DNA from: Notolepis coatsorum
Taxonomy: Eukaryota > Chordata > Actinopteri > Aulopiformes > Paralepididae
Assembly (NCBI GenBank): GCA_963971535.1
Contig: OZ020598.1
Coordinates: forward strand, 101,503,810 to 101,567,809
Reading direction: 5' to 3'
DNA: 64,000 bases
The position numbers and the translations under genes are program-made. Below the pieces are notes generated by a model. It saw nothing but the letters and a program-made list of their open reading frames with translations. It ran no database searches and was not told where the DNA came from. Below are positions 21,830-31,342 of this stretch, piece by piece. Numbering within the stretch: position 1 is the first letter of the stretch; every line of letters starts with the position of its first letter.

Positions 21830-23335
21830 CAAGGCCTACAGATGAGAACTGGCACCACATCACCCCGATCCTAACATCCTGGCCTCCTGTCTCTCACGTG
21901 TCAATTAAAAGGCCTCAACCATCATCCCCGTCCCCAAGAAGGCCAAGGTCACGGGCCTTAATGACTACAGACCTGTCGCCCTGACCTCTGTGGTCATGAA
22001 GGTCCTGGAGCGCTTTGTCCTGGCCCACCTGAAGCTCATCACAGATCCTGTGCTGGACCCGCTGCAGTTCGGAGGATGCTGTGAACATGGCTCTGCACTA
22101 CACGCTGGAACATCTGGACTACGCGGGCAACTATGTCAGGATCCTGTATGTGGACTTCAGCTCGGCCTTCAACACCATCCTTCCACCCATCCTGGAGCAC
22201 CAGCTATCCCTGCTGCAGGTGCCGGCCTCCACTCGCAGGTGGATTACCGACTTCCTGTCCAACAGGTCTCAGCGGGTGAGGCTGGGGAAGAGCATTTCCA
22301 GCTCTAGGTCCACCAGCACCAGTTCCCCGCAGGGCTGCATTCTTTCCCCACTACTGTTCTCCCTGTACACCAACAGCTGTGCCTCTCTACACCCCTCGGT
22401 CAAACTCCTGAAATTCGCTGACGACACCACCCTGGCGGGTCTCATCTCCAGGGGGGACGAGTCGGCCTATAGGAGGGAGATCGAGAGGCTGCAGAGCTGG
22501 TGCAGCTGCAACAACCTGGAGCTCAATGCTCAAAAGACATTGGAGATGGTAGTGGACTTCAGGAAGAAAGCAGCCCTCCCCCCTCCCATCATACTGGGAG
22601 GCACTCAGGTGACCTCCGTGGAGTCCTCGGCATGACCATCTCCCGGGATTTGAAGTGGGAGCTCAACATCACGGGCCTGCTCAAGGAGGCCCAGGGGAGG
22701 ATGTTCTTCCTCCGGCAGTTGAAGAAATATAAACTGCCGAGGACCATGATGGCCCAATTCTACACGGCCATCATTGAGTCCATCCTCACCCACTCCATCA
22801 TCTCCTGGTTCCCTGCTGCAGCAGCAAAAGATCTTGCCAAGCTGCAGCGGGTGATTCGCTCCGCGGAGAGGGTGATCGGCTGTCCCCTGCCCTCCCTCAG
22901 GTCCCTGCACGACTCCAGGGCGCTGAGGAGGGCGAGGAAGATCATGGCCGACCCATCCCACCCCGGTCACAGCCTCAAGGCTGAGGATCCCAAAGGCTGT
23001 GAAAGCTCGACACAGACTGAGCTTCTTCCCCTCAGCCGCCAGGCTGATCAATGCCCCCCCCCACCCCCCCTCTGCCCCCAAGTGACACTGGCACAATGAC
23101 ACTGACTGCACTGCACTAGTCCGTACTGGATCTCTGCACTCTTCACTTTATATATATATATGTATTTTATTGATTAATCCCCCACTGCACTGTTTCGTTT
23201 CTTGTCTGTGTTGGTGTTGTTTACTGTGAAAAAAGAAAGAAAATGCATACACTGTATTGCTGCAACAATTACCAATGTGTTTTACACAAATGGCTAAATA
23301 AAGGAATTTGAATCTGAATCTGAATCTGAATTACA
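21830..23335 (+). pseudogene. CR1/L2/Rex-type LINE, RT to 3' end, several frameshifts
   Basis: Starts within the RT ([22 protein letters not shown] near 21915-21985). A deletion near 22068-22072 follows LDPLQF. It continues in another frame with [26 protein letters not shown] and FADDTTLAGLI (22085-22635), then shifts again for MFFLRQLKKYK, FYTAIIESILTHSI and the C terminus to about 23040. The 3' UTR ends with three GAATCT units at 23310-23333, the family's repeated tail. The endonuclease is missing (5' truncation). A different subfamily from LINE A, judged by protein sequence and tail. Confidence 0.87.
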
Positions 23336-23628
23336 ACATCCTGGTACTCACCTGGAAAGCCCTTTGTCAACTGCCCCCCCCCCCCCCATCTCCCGTCCTC
23401 TCCCCCTACCAACCCTCTCCGTCCCTCAGAGATCCACCTAAACCCGCCTCCTCTCCCCCTAAATCCAAACTCTGCAGTGTAGCGACAGATCTCTTCTCCA
23501 GGGGCAGCGCCCAGGCTCTGGAACTCACCCCCAAGACATCAGGGACCCAGAGTCTCTCGCTCTATTTTCCAAACCTCACCTCAAGACCCATCTCATCCCT
23601 ATGCTGCACGCTCTGCCGCAATCTGTGA
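23336..23628 (+). pseudogene. Decayed LINE C-terminal fragment
   Basis: A 106-codon frame contains VLTWKALCQL, LSPYQPSPSLRD and a following pattern with FSRGSAQALE and LTSRPISSLCCTL. These match in order the usual L2-type C terminus (YKAL..., Y.PSRSLRS, FS..AP.LWN.LP, FK..LKTHLF) but with many changes. A poly(C) run at 23372-23387 lies inside it. Confidence 0.5.
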
Positions 23629-23691
23629 GGTTGCCTTGGAGGTATAATAATCCAAGTATGTTCAGGAAAAAAGAAAACAAAGAGGTACTCT

Positions 23692-24045
23692 GACATGTAA
23701 CGGTACACAAAAACCACGGTTCACGGTTCTCAGTACAGGGGGGGAGAATTTGGCTTTCCATATTCCACTCGGGTGATGTAATGTGCAGTTACTGTTAAGT
23801 AGGGCTGTTAACGAATATTCTATGTTCAAATTAATAATCGACTTAAGAAAAACACAAAATATATAATTATATTATATTATATTAGAAAAACTGCCCCCGG
23901 TGGGCGTGGGCCTGAATGCACGTGCGTTCCGTTAGTGGTTAAAGTAACGCTGTATTCGTGTATTTGTTCGGTACACAGCGCGTACTTAACCGAAGGTCGC
24001 ATACCGAAACGGTTAGGTACGAATATGTGTACCGTTACACCCCTA
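23692..24045. repeat. Fold-back DNA element remnant
   Basis: The left end has atgtaacggtacacaaaaac (about 23694) and the right end the complementary gtgtaccgttacac (24028-24041), giving an inverted pair around ~350 bases. The middle (gctgttaacgaatattc) also looks repetitive. Superfamily not determined; no target duplication seen. Confidence 0.5.
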
Positions 24046-24149
24046 CTTTGACATCATCCATTGGCGTGGGACAGAGGTTGCAGCATGGTGGAAATATCAA
24101 CCACCACTGGGGCCAGCAAGGGGACTATGTGTTTAGTTACTATTTAGAT

Positions 24150-24745
24150 CAGCGTTTCCCAAACTATGGGTCGCGACCCAAAATGGGTCGCGGACCCGTT
24201 TGTATTGGGTCGCCAATAAAAAGTTAAATAAAAATAAATAAAAAAATTCAAATATTTTATGTGTAGATGTGTTGATTCAGTTTGGCACCACATACTTATG
24301 TGAATCTGGGTTTTCTACTCTAGCATACCTGAAAAACAAATACAGAAACAGGTCAGTAGAATTTTTAAATAATTCAGTACAAATTAATCAGAATGTTGCT
24401 CAATGTGTTGGGGTTTAAGGTTGAGGGACGGGGGGGGGGGGGGGGGGGTAAGAAATGGAGAGTTGAAAAAGGAAAACATGAACATGTTTGTTAATTTAAA
24501 AGTGTTACAACATTGTATGTTATGAGGTGGTGAGCAACTTAACATTACACTCTGATTATTGCTGTGATGTACTTTTAAATAAATACATTTCATATACATT
24601 TGAAATTCATGGTTTGTTGTGTTCTTTATCAGTAGTTTATAAATGTATGTTATGGCAATTCATGATGTATTTTTGTAAGTTTGGGTCCCGGGAAACACCA
24701 AATTTATCTTTTGGGTCTCGAGCTGAAAAAGTTTGGGAACCCCTG
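24150..24745 (+). mobile_element. hAT transposon remnant with 8-bp target duplication
   Basis: Ends are CAGCGTTTCCCAAACT (24150-24165) and AGTTTGGGAACCCCTG (24730-24745), imperfect inverted repeats, flanked by perfect 8-bp direct repeats atttagat at 24142-24149 and 24746-24753. Inside, 24279-24350 encodes YLCESGFSTLAYLKNKYR, the conserved C-terminal dimerisation motif of hAT transposases. The rest of the transposase is gone; it is a 596-bp internal-deletion derivative. Confidence 0.9.
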
Positions 24746-24876
24746 ATTTAGATCAATAACTTATGGCCCTTGAATAAACCCCTCTATGCATTTGCAACTA
24801 ATTCCATTAGCTATTTCATGATTTACAGTAACATGACCTCCAATATAAACACAAAGAGCATGTGAGCTCATAAATG

Positions 24877-25055
24877 TTCCAATAGGCCTTACTCATATAG
24901 GCACATTATATCATATATTGTTCCAATAGGCCTTGCTCATAATAGGCACATTATATCATATATTGTTCCAATAGGCCTTGCTCATATATGCAAATATTGT
25001 ATCATATAGTATTCCAATAGGCCTTGCTTATATATGCACTGTATATTGTGTCCTA
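24877..25055. repeat. Tandem repeat, four units of ~45 bp
   Basis: The motif ttccaataggccttgctcat starts at 24877, 24921, 24966 and 25012, each followed by an AT-rich stretch such as gcacattatatcatata. Unit length drifts from 44 to 46. No coding potential. Confidence 0.85.
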
Positions 25056-25114
25056 TAGTGTCAAACTGTGTTCACACATTGATCTAAATATCTGCTGCTA
25101 AGAATGCCTGTTTG

Positions 25115-25206
<92 letters not shown>

Positions 25207-25236
25207 AGAGAGAGAGAGAGATAAAGAGAGAGAGAT
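25115..25236. repeat. (GA)n microsatellite
   Basis: About 120 bases of GA with one interruption (gaaggag) near 25203, followed by gataga variants. GT arrays follow at 25355-25393 and 25468-25572. Confidence 0.97.
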
Positions 25237-25482
25237 AGAGAGATAAAAGGCAGAGTTCATTTGGAGGCTAAAGTCTCTGTATCATAAAGCTCCTTGTGGA
25301 GTCAATCACTCTTGTGAGTATCTATATCTTTATATTATGTGTGTGTTACTGTTACGTGTGTGTGTGTGTGTGTGTGTGGTGTGTGTGTGTGTGATAGATA
25401 CAGTATATGTAGTGAGAGTTGAGACGGAGGGCACGCCTACATATCTAATGTCACCTGGGGAGTCTTATGTGTGAGTGTGTGT

Positions 25483-25529
<47 letters not shown>

Positions 25530-25667
25530 TGTGTGTCTGTGTGTGTGTGTACGTGTGCATGTGTGTGTGTGTAATCCTCTATGGATTGTCTCCCCAGGTA
25601 TAATGGCCATATGGACTTGGCCTCCAATTCAACTCAGCTTTGTTATGCTTTGTCACTTAGACCACAA

Positions 25668-25916
<249 letters not shown>

Positions 25917-26144
25917 CTCACTTTCTCTCTTATTATCTTCTCTCCAATCCAATCAGTTAAAAGCACACACACACACAAATAGTGCATGTGCACGCATACA
26001 TAAATACACAGAAGGCAGACTCATAAAGGCACAAACACATTTAAAACCACTTACTGTACAGTGCATTATAGTTTTTACCCATGATGCACTACCCATACAT
26101 ATTTGACAGAAGACCATCATGGATTCTCTCACACCGTTTCAATG

Positions 26145-26330
26145 TAACTGAATGCTGCAAGCTAGCGTAGCTTAGCACAAATTAATGAACGTGGATACGG
26201 ACCAGCTAGCCTAGCTTAAAACTCTGAGAGAGGTGTTTTTGGCCAACAGCTAGGCTAGCTGGTCCGCATCCGCTTTTATTCATTTGTGATAACCTAGGCT
26301 AGTTTGCAGCTGGATAGCTTTCTACAGAAC
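26145..26330. repeat. Fold-back element related to 10420-10690
   Basis: Contains gcaagctagcgtagcttagcac at the left and an inverted counterpart ending gctagtttgcagctggatagctttc at the right, with a central pair gtggatacggaccagctagc / gctagctggtccgcatccgc. The same core words occur in the fold-back at 10420-10690, so this is a dispersed family. Confidence 0.7.
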
Positions 26331-27150
26331 GCCCAGGTCAACATCAGCGAGGACCTGTCCTGGTCTCATCACACCGGCATCGTTGTGAAGACAGCGACGG
26401 CTCTTCTTCCTCCGCAGGCTGAGGAGATTCGGCATGGACTCCAGGACACTCTGCAACTTTTACCGGTGCACCGTAGAGAGTATCCTGACTGGCTGCATCA
26501 CTGCCTGGTATGGCAACTGCTCAGCCATCGACCGCAAGGCTCTGCAAAGAGTGGTGAAGTCAGCGCATCGCCAGGACTGAGCTGCCAGCCATGGACGACC
26601 TCTACACACACAGAGGTGCAGAAGGGAAACCCGGAACATTCTCAGAGACCACAGTCACCACAGTCACAAACCGTTCACTCTGCTACCGTCTGGCAAACGG
26701 TACCGGGGCATCCGCACAAGAACCAGCAGGTTCAGGGACACATGCACCCTGCACTGCACCTCAAGATGCACATATACGTACACTTTTATGCAAGACACTT
26801 TCTGTAGAAATTGACTATTACTTACCTCATTTTGATATCTTGTTTTATTTATCATACTACTATTACTTATTGTTATTGGACACACATACACACACCCTGC
26901 ACTGCACCTTAGCATGCAAGTACACTACAAGCAAATCATTGACTGACTTGTTATCTTCCCTCATTTTATATATTTTTTTTGATGTTACTACTACTACCTA
27001 TTGTTACCATTCTTGTATTCCTTGATGTTTCTTTGATGTTGCTTAATTGTGCACTGTTGAGTCTGAGCTCGAAACACAACGATGTAATGACCTGCAATGC
27101 CCCCTATATTGTGTATTTGATCAATGAAGAACGTGAACTTGAACTTGAGA
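26331..27150 (+). pseudogene. CR1/L2/Rex-type LINE 3' end, frameshifted
   Basis: Reading frames together give [51 protein letters not shown]: the C-terminal signature of the LINE A group. Frameshifts near 26400 and a stop near 26579 break it. The 3' UTR runs to a short tail of gaactt units at about 27131-27148, the same tail type as LINE A. The 5' part is missing. Confidence 0.8.
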
Positions 27151-28015
27151 GAGGAAATTGGTATCTATCTTCTAGTCTGGTGAAGACGGTAAGTGTGTTT
27201 CCGATAATGTTCCTTTAAGCTCCTCCGGAATGGATCTCAGAATTCCCATCTTCAAAACGACGGCCATTTGTTTTTGAAGGTATAGATATGTGCTTGAGAA
27301 GAAATGCTCTCAGATACCTCTCTCCATAGGCCAGATGATATAGATTAAATGACCAGGCAAGACAGAGAGGGATAGGGGGAGAGAAATGGAAAGAGAGATA
27401 GCAAGAGGGGAGGGATAGATATATAGAGAGAAGGGGGAGAGAGAGAAAGAGAGGAGAGATGGAGAGGTAGAGAAAGAGAGGGAGGGGGGATATAGAGAGG
27501 GGGAGAGAGAGAGGAAGAGATAGGGAGATAGCGATGAAGAGAGAGAGGGTAGAGGGAAAGATAGATAGAGAGAGGGAGAGCAAGAGCAGGGGGGAGGGGG
27601 GAGAGGAGAAAAAGGAGAAGAAGAAATCTTTATTTGTCATGCAGATTTAACACACACCCACATGTGATGGGCGACCCACAGGAACACACACACACACACA
27701 CACATGCACTGAGTCGCTGATGAAATAAGGGAGGGAAAGAAAAAGAGAGGATGAAATGATGAATGTATCTCAGGTGGAGGTGAAGGTGCCTCTTTTGACA
27801 GTAAAGGTATTAATTTAAAATAATTTCATTTATCACTATCTGAAGTGAAAACATGATTAATCAAAAACAGTTTAAATACACGTCACACAAGACAGATGAT
27901 GACAAACGAGTCGAGCGGCGGTGTAAACGAGACACCTGTTTCAGCCACTTCCTCGGGCGAGTAGCCGCGTATCCTTAGGGGTCGGACGCCAAAAGCACGT
28001 CTTGCCTTTCATCTT
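27151..28015. other. GA-rich and non-coding stretch
   Basis: 27360-27625 is an irregular GA-rich tract (gagagagg, gatagata). A short CA array lies at 27683-27703. I see nothing gene-like up to the minisatellite. The minus-strand ORF at 27215-27640 is Ser/Leu/Pro low complexity. Confidence 0.75.
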
Positions 28016-28293
28016 AACCCTTTCACTACCACACCACAGACGGTTAACCTTTCACTACCACACTACAGACGGTTAACCTTTCACGACCACACTACGACGG
28101 TTAACCTTTCACTACCACACTACAGAAGGTGAACCTTTCACTAACACACTACAGACGGTTAACCTTTCACTACCACACTACTGAATGTGAACCTTTCACT
28201 ATCACACTACAGACGGTTAACCTTTCACTACGACACTACAGAAGGTTAACCTTTCACTACCACACTACAGACGGTTAACCTTTCACTACCACA
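28016..28293. repeat. 29-bp minisatellite, left part
   Basis: About nine to ten units of the pattern ggttaacctttcactaccac + actacagac, with variants (gaaggtgaac, aacac, cgac). The array is cut at 28293 by a gypsy element and resumes at 35269. Confidence 0.95.
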
Positions 28294-28623
28294 TGTTACG
28301 ACCCTGGCTCAAAGGCCCGCAACCTATGTGCAAACCAACCCCAAAACCCTGTGCTCAAACTCAAAATGCTACTCTATCAAGGAATTACTGGTGTAAACTA
28401 AAGTACAAGGACAGAAGACCGTGATAGCTATCTCTTACCCAACACTCCTCTAAACACAGACCCTGCATGTGTGTTACCAGGGCTGGTTTTAAAGCTGCCA
28501 GCAGGTAACCAATCAGCACCAATTAGCTAATTGGTAGCCCTCACCTGCATGCCCCGTGACACAGGAGTGATCAGGTCTGCATGCACAGTGACACAGGAGT
28601 GATCAGGCTCCTGGTACATAACA
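28294..28623 (-). repeat. 3' LTR of the gypsy element
   Basis: 330 bp, beginning TGTTATGTACC and ending GTAACA on the minus strand. It contains an internal direct repeat of cacaggagtgatcagg (28561-28611). Confidence 0.93.
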
Positions 28624-28637
28624 CCTCCCCCACCAAA
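28624..28637 (-). other. Polypurine tract of the gypsy element
   Basis: On the minus strand ttggtgggggagg ends exactly at the 3' LTR. This is the expected plus-strand primer. Confidence 0.8.
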
Positions 28638-28659
28638 CTGGTTGCCCCAGAGGCAACCA

Positions 28660-30153
28660 CTACACAACAACCCATAAATAAAAACAAAAAAACAACTGTG
28701 ACCCATTAGCTGTCAGGGCCACTACCACAACAGCGATAACGGGTTGGCCCCTGTCGAACACGACCACCAACCGTGTTGTATGCTCCCTTTCAACAGGCCC
28801 CTCCACCGATACCGACCTGTCAAAAATAGACTGCAAACCAAAATCAGTCTGAGAACTAATCTCACTGCGCGCAACAGAACAGAACACAGAAAAACAAAAA
28901 CCATAGATCACTGATACCACCACCGCGCCCATATCCATCCCACCCGGCACCGGCAGTTCAGGATACTGCAAACCGTGAACATCCAGAGTAGGATGTACCG
29001 CCTCAGGTACAGCCCCACCGTCCCTGGAACATGGCAGTACGTCAGTCCCAAAAATGTCTGGAACACCATCTAAAATGGCGTCACCCAAAATAACATTGTC
29101 CTGATCAAAATCAAAATGGCTGCCACTCAACAGACCAGGTCGCAAAGGCGGCTCCTGCTCCACAGGACACAGGTAACTAGGTTGACCATCACACCTAGTG
29201 CATGGCAGAGAATCAGTGTGGACATGTGGATCAATGTCAGAATCATCAACCGACATACTGGGACCATCCCTGCCCACAAGTGAAACATTAGGGACAATAG
29301 AGCTACTGTGGGAAGGCTGGCAGCCTAAGTCAGGCTTAGTAGCCTCTCCAACTAGAACGGTGTCACATGAATCAACAGCACCTCTCATAGCATCCTTCCC
29401 ACACTCATCCTCCAATTCGTTCGTGGCCTCAGCCACCGTACAGGCTGGGAAGAACTTGAGACACTGCGCTGCCATATCATCTCCTGCCACATGCCTCTCC
29501 GGCACGCATGTCAACTCTGGTTTCACCACCGGGCCTAACACAAAGGCACAATCAAGAGAATCAGTATGCAGAGGTACATCCACAGTGTGCTTTCCAAAAT
29601 TCTCAACAGGTACACATTTTAATTCAACAAAGAATGTGTCACTAAGTGTAATGTCCCAAGTCGAAGTATCAACAACATCACTTTTGTCCTTTGACATTTC
29701 CCGTGCCACAGCACACACAGGGAACACTCCTGGATGTTTCTGTGCCAGCTCATTAGGGACCTCAGAAACCACAGAAATGGGAGTTACAACCGGAGTAGCC
29801 AACACTTTGTCACCAGCCAAATCATTCTCTAGAATGAAGGACACCCCCTTTATGGGAATGTGAGAACATACCCCCACAACAACATTGCCTGATACTAAGG
29901 GAGAATTGAGCGTGACCTCATGCAAATGTAGCGTGATCCAATCTGCGTTGTGTCTGGTGTGAGGTGGAAGTAGACTCCGACAACGGTACTCAATTGATGG
30001 TTGTTTTATTGGTGATCTCCTGTTATTGAACCAACACAGCACACACAAAACATGGCGTGAGCTACCATCATCACCGTGTAGTCCACCTCTGCTCTCGTTC
30101 ATGACAAACTCAAAGAGCGCGAGCGTGCGCTTACATTCAAAACAGCGCGCCAT
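28660..30153 (-). CDS. Third ORF of the gypsy element: joined exons plus protease-linker-like region
   Basis: An uninterrupted 497-codon ORF starting at the ATG at 30153. Residues ~13-46 come from two segments (30087-30117 and 30020-30086) that also occur separated by an intron at 30298-30572. Residues ~75-160 carry LHEVTLNSPLVSG, PIKGVSFILENDLAGDKV and GVFPVCAVAREMSK, which resemble the end of the retropepsin and the protease-RT linker of fish gypsy polyproteins; ITLSDTFF also fits. Catalytic protease residues are not visible. The rest is acidic with a repeated FFPACTVAEATNE-like phrase. The last ~90 residues include two hydrophobic stretches. It sits where env would be, but nothing identifies it as an envelope protein. 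Function unknown. Confidence 0.6.
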   Translation of the reverse strand: MARCFECKRTLALFEFVMNESRGGLHGDDGSSRHVLCVLCWFNNRRSPIKQPSIEYRCRSLLPPHTRHNADWITLHLHEVTLNSPLVSGNVVVGVCSHIPIKGVSFILENDLAGDKVLATPVVTPISVVSEVPNELAQKHPGVFPVCAVAREMSKDKSDVVDTSTWDITLSDTFFVELKCVPVENFGKHTVDVPLHTDSLDCAFVLGPVVKPELTCVPERHVAGDDMAAQCLKFFPACTVAEATNELEDECGKDAMRGAVDSCDTVLVGEATKPDLGCQPSHSSSIVPNVSLVGRDGPSMSVDDSDIDPHVHTDSLPCTRCDGQPSYLCPVEQEPPLRPGLLSGSHFDFDQDNVILGDAILDGVPDIFGTDVLPCSRDGGAVPEAVHPTLDVHGLQYPELPVPGGMDMGAVVVSVIYGFCFSVFCSVARSEISSQTDFGLQSIFDRSVSVEGPVEREHTTRLVVVFDRGQPVIAVVVVALTANGSQLFFCFYLWVVV

Positions 30154-30297
30154 CCACAGTTACAACAATTGTTAGCTACTATTAAATACATGTAGCTCAG
30201 TACAAGTCAACTTCAGCAAAAACATATGAAATAATATGAAATGAAAGACAGTGTGTAAGCATTAATTAAACCGAAATACAAAAACAACGGTTCATAC

Positions 30298-30572
30298 CTG
30301 TTATTGAACCAACACAGCACACACAAAACATGGCGTGAGCTACCATCATCACCGTGTAGTCCACCTGTGATTGCCAAACAGAATACTAGTTAGCACACAA
30401 CGGTACTGTGGCTGTTTTACACAGGGTGAATTAATGTCATCACACAACAGGGTATTTCAGTACCAAAACCAAAACATAAATCAATTTTACAAAGTTATAC
30501 ATAGCAATTAAACCAGATATTAGATAACCGAAAGGGCGTACCTCTGCTCTCGTTCATGACAAACTCAAAGAG
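30298..30572 (-). other. Intron-containing version of the third ORF's first exons
   Basis: 30542-30572 (31 bp) and 30298-30364 (67 bp) are identical to 30087-30117 and 30020-30086, which are contiguous. Between the two blocks here lie 177 bases (30365-30541) that on the minus strand start GTACGC and end ATCACAG, with a branch-like GCTAAC about 30 bases before the end. The second block is followed by GTATGA, a second donor-like site, where the joined copy instead continues with GAGATC. These are the marks of spliced versus unspliced copies of one transcript. Confidence 0.8.
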
Positions 30573-31342
30573 AGCGATCACTTCCGCCGGCGTGTCTCTC
30601 GTCGACAAACCGGCTAAACCATTTTGTACATTGGTTGAAAGTATTTACTATACAACAATTACTCAACTGGAAAGATGACCTATCCTCTCTAAACCCATTA
30701 TAAAAGACCAAAAAGGATTTCGTTTGGAGAATCAATAACTCAATATGAGGAAATTAATATAAACTAGTAACCAAGGCACCCCTCCAAAAACACTAGAGTG
30801 AGCTCGGTCCACTTTGTTCCTTCAAAGTAAGAGTGTTTCCGTCTTGGCCTACTTATTTAAGATGAAAGATAACAGTTTCTGTCCATGATTCTAGCATAAC
30901 AACTTCACTCTGCTACATTCTCCCCTACTGTTTTATGCCAGATCATGGACAGTGTTCCCTTCAATCAACTCAACAGCGTAAGTATAAACCAAAGAAATAG
31001 AAAAAAAAATAAAAAATTACAATAAGTCAACGCGTCACATGTAACTCAGTGTATTCCCTTAATTCCAAACCTAGAAAATAGGTTGACCAGCTCAAAAGCT
31101 ATCCGGTGAAGGATCAGGAAAAATAAAGGGGTAGCTAATCCCTCATCTAACCATAGAAAAAAAACATGCCATGTACATATTTATACCATGGAATACACCA
31201 AAATTACCAAATCATGTCTAATGCAATAGACAACCATAACTACCAGTATGACCCAAAGAAAATCACACAGCAAAATCAAAGAAAGAAAAGAAAAAAAAAT
31301 TATAATTAAAAAGAATCACTAAAAAAAAAATCGAGACATCTT
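30573..31342. other. Non-coding part of the gypsy element
   Basis: AT-rich DNA between the exon-like block and the integrase stop. No ORF or known domain is recognised. Confidence 0.6.

Noticed and set aside
28016-28293. Possible CRISPR-like array (also 37032-37582 and 37726-37856)
   Set aside because: Units are contiguous with no unique spacers, and the genome is eukaryotic; these are minisatellites.
28660-30153. Envelope protein after the gypsy integrase
   Set aside because: No signal peptide at the start, no furin-like site and no fusion-peptide pattern; the middle resembles a protease-RT linker.
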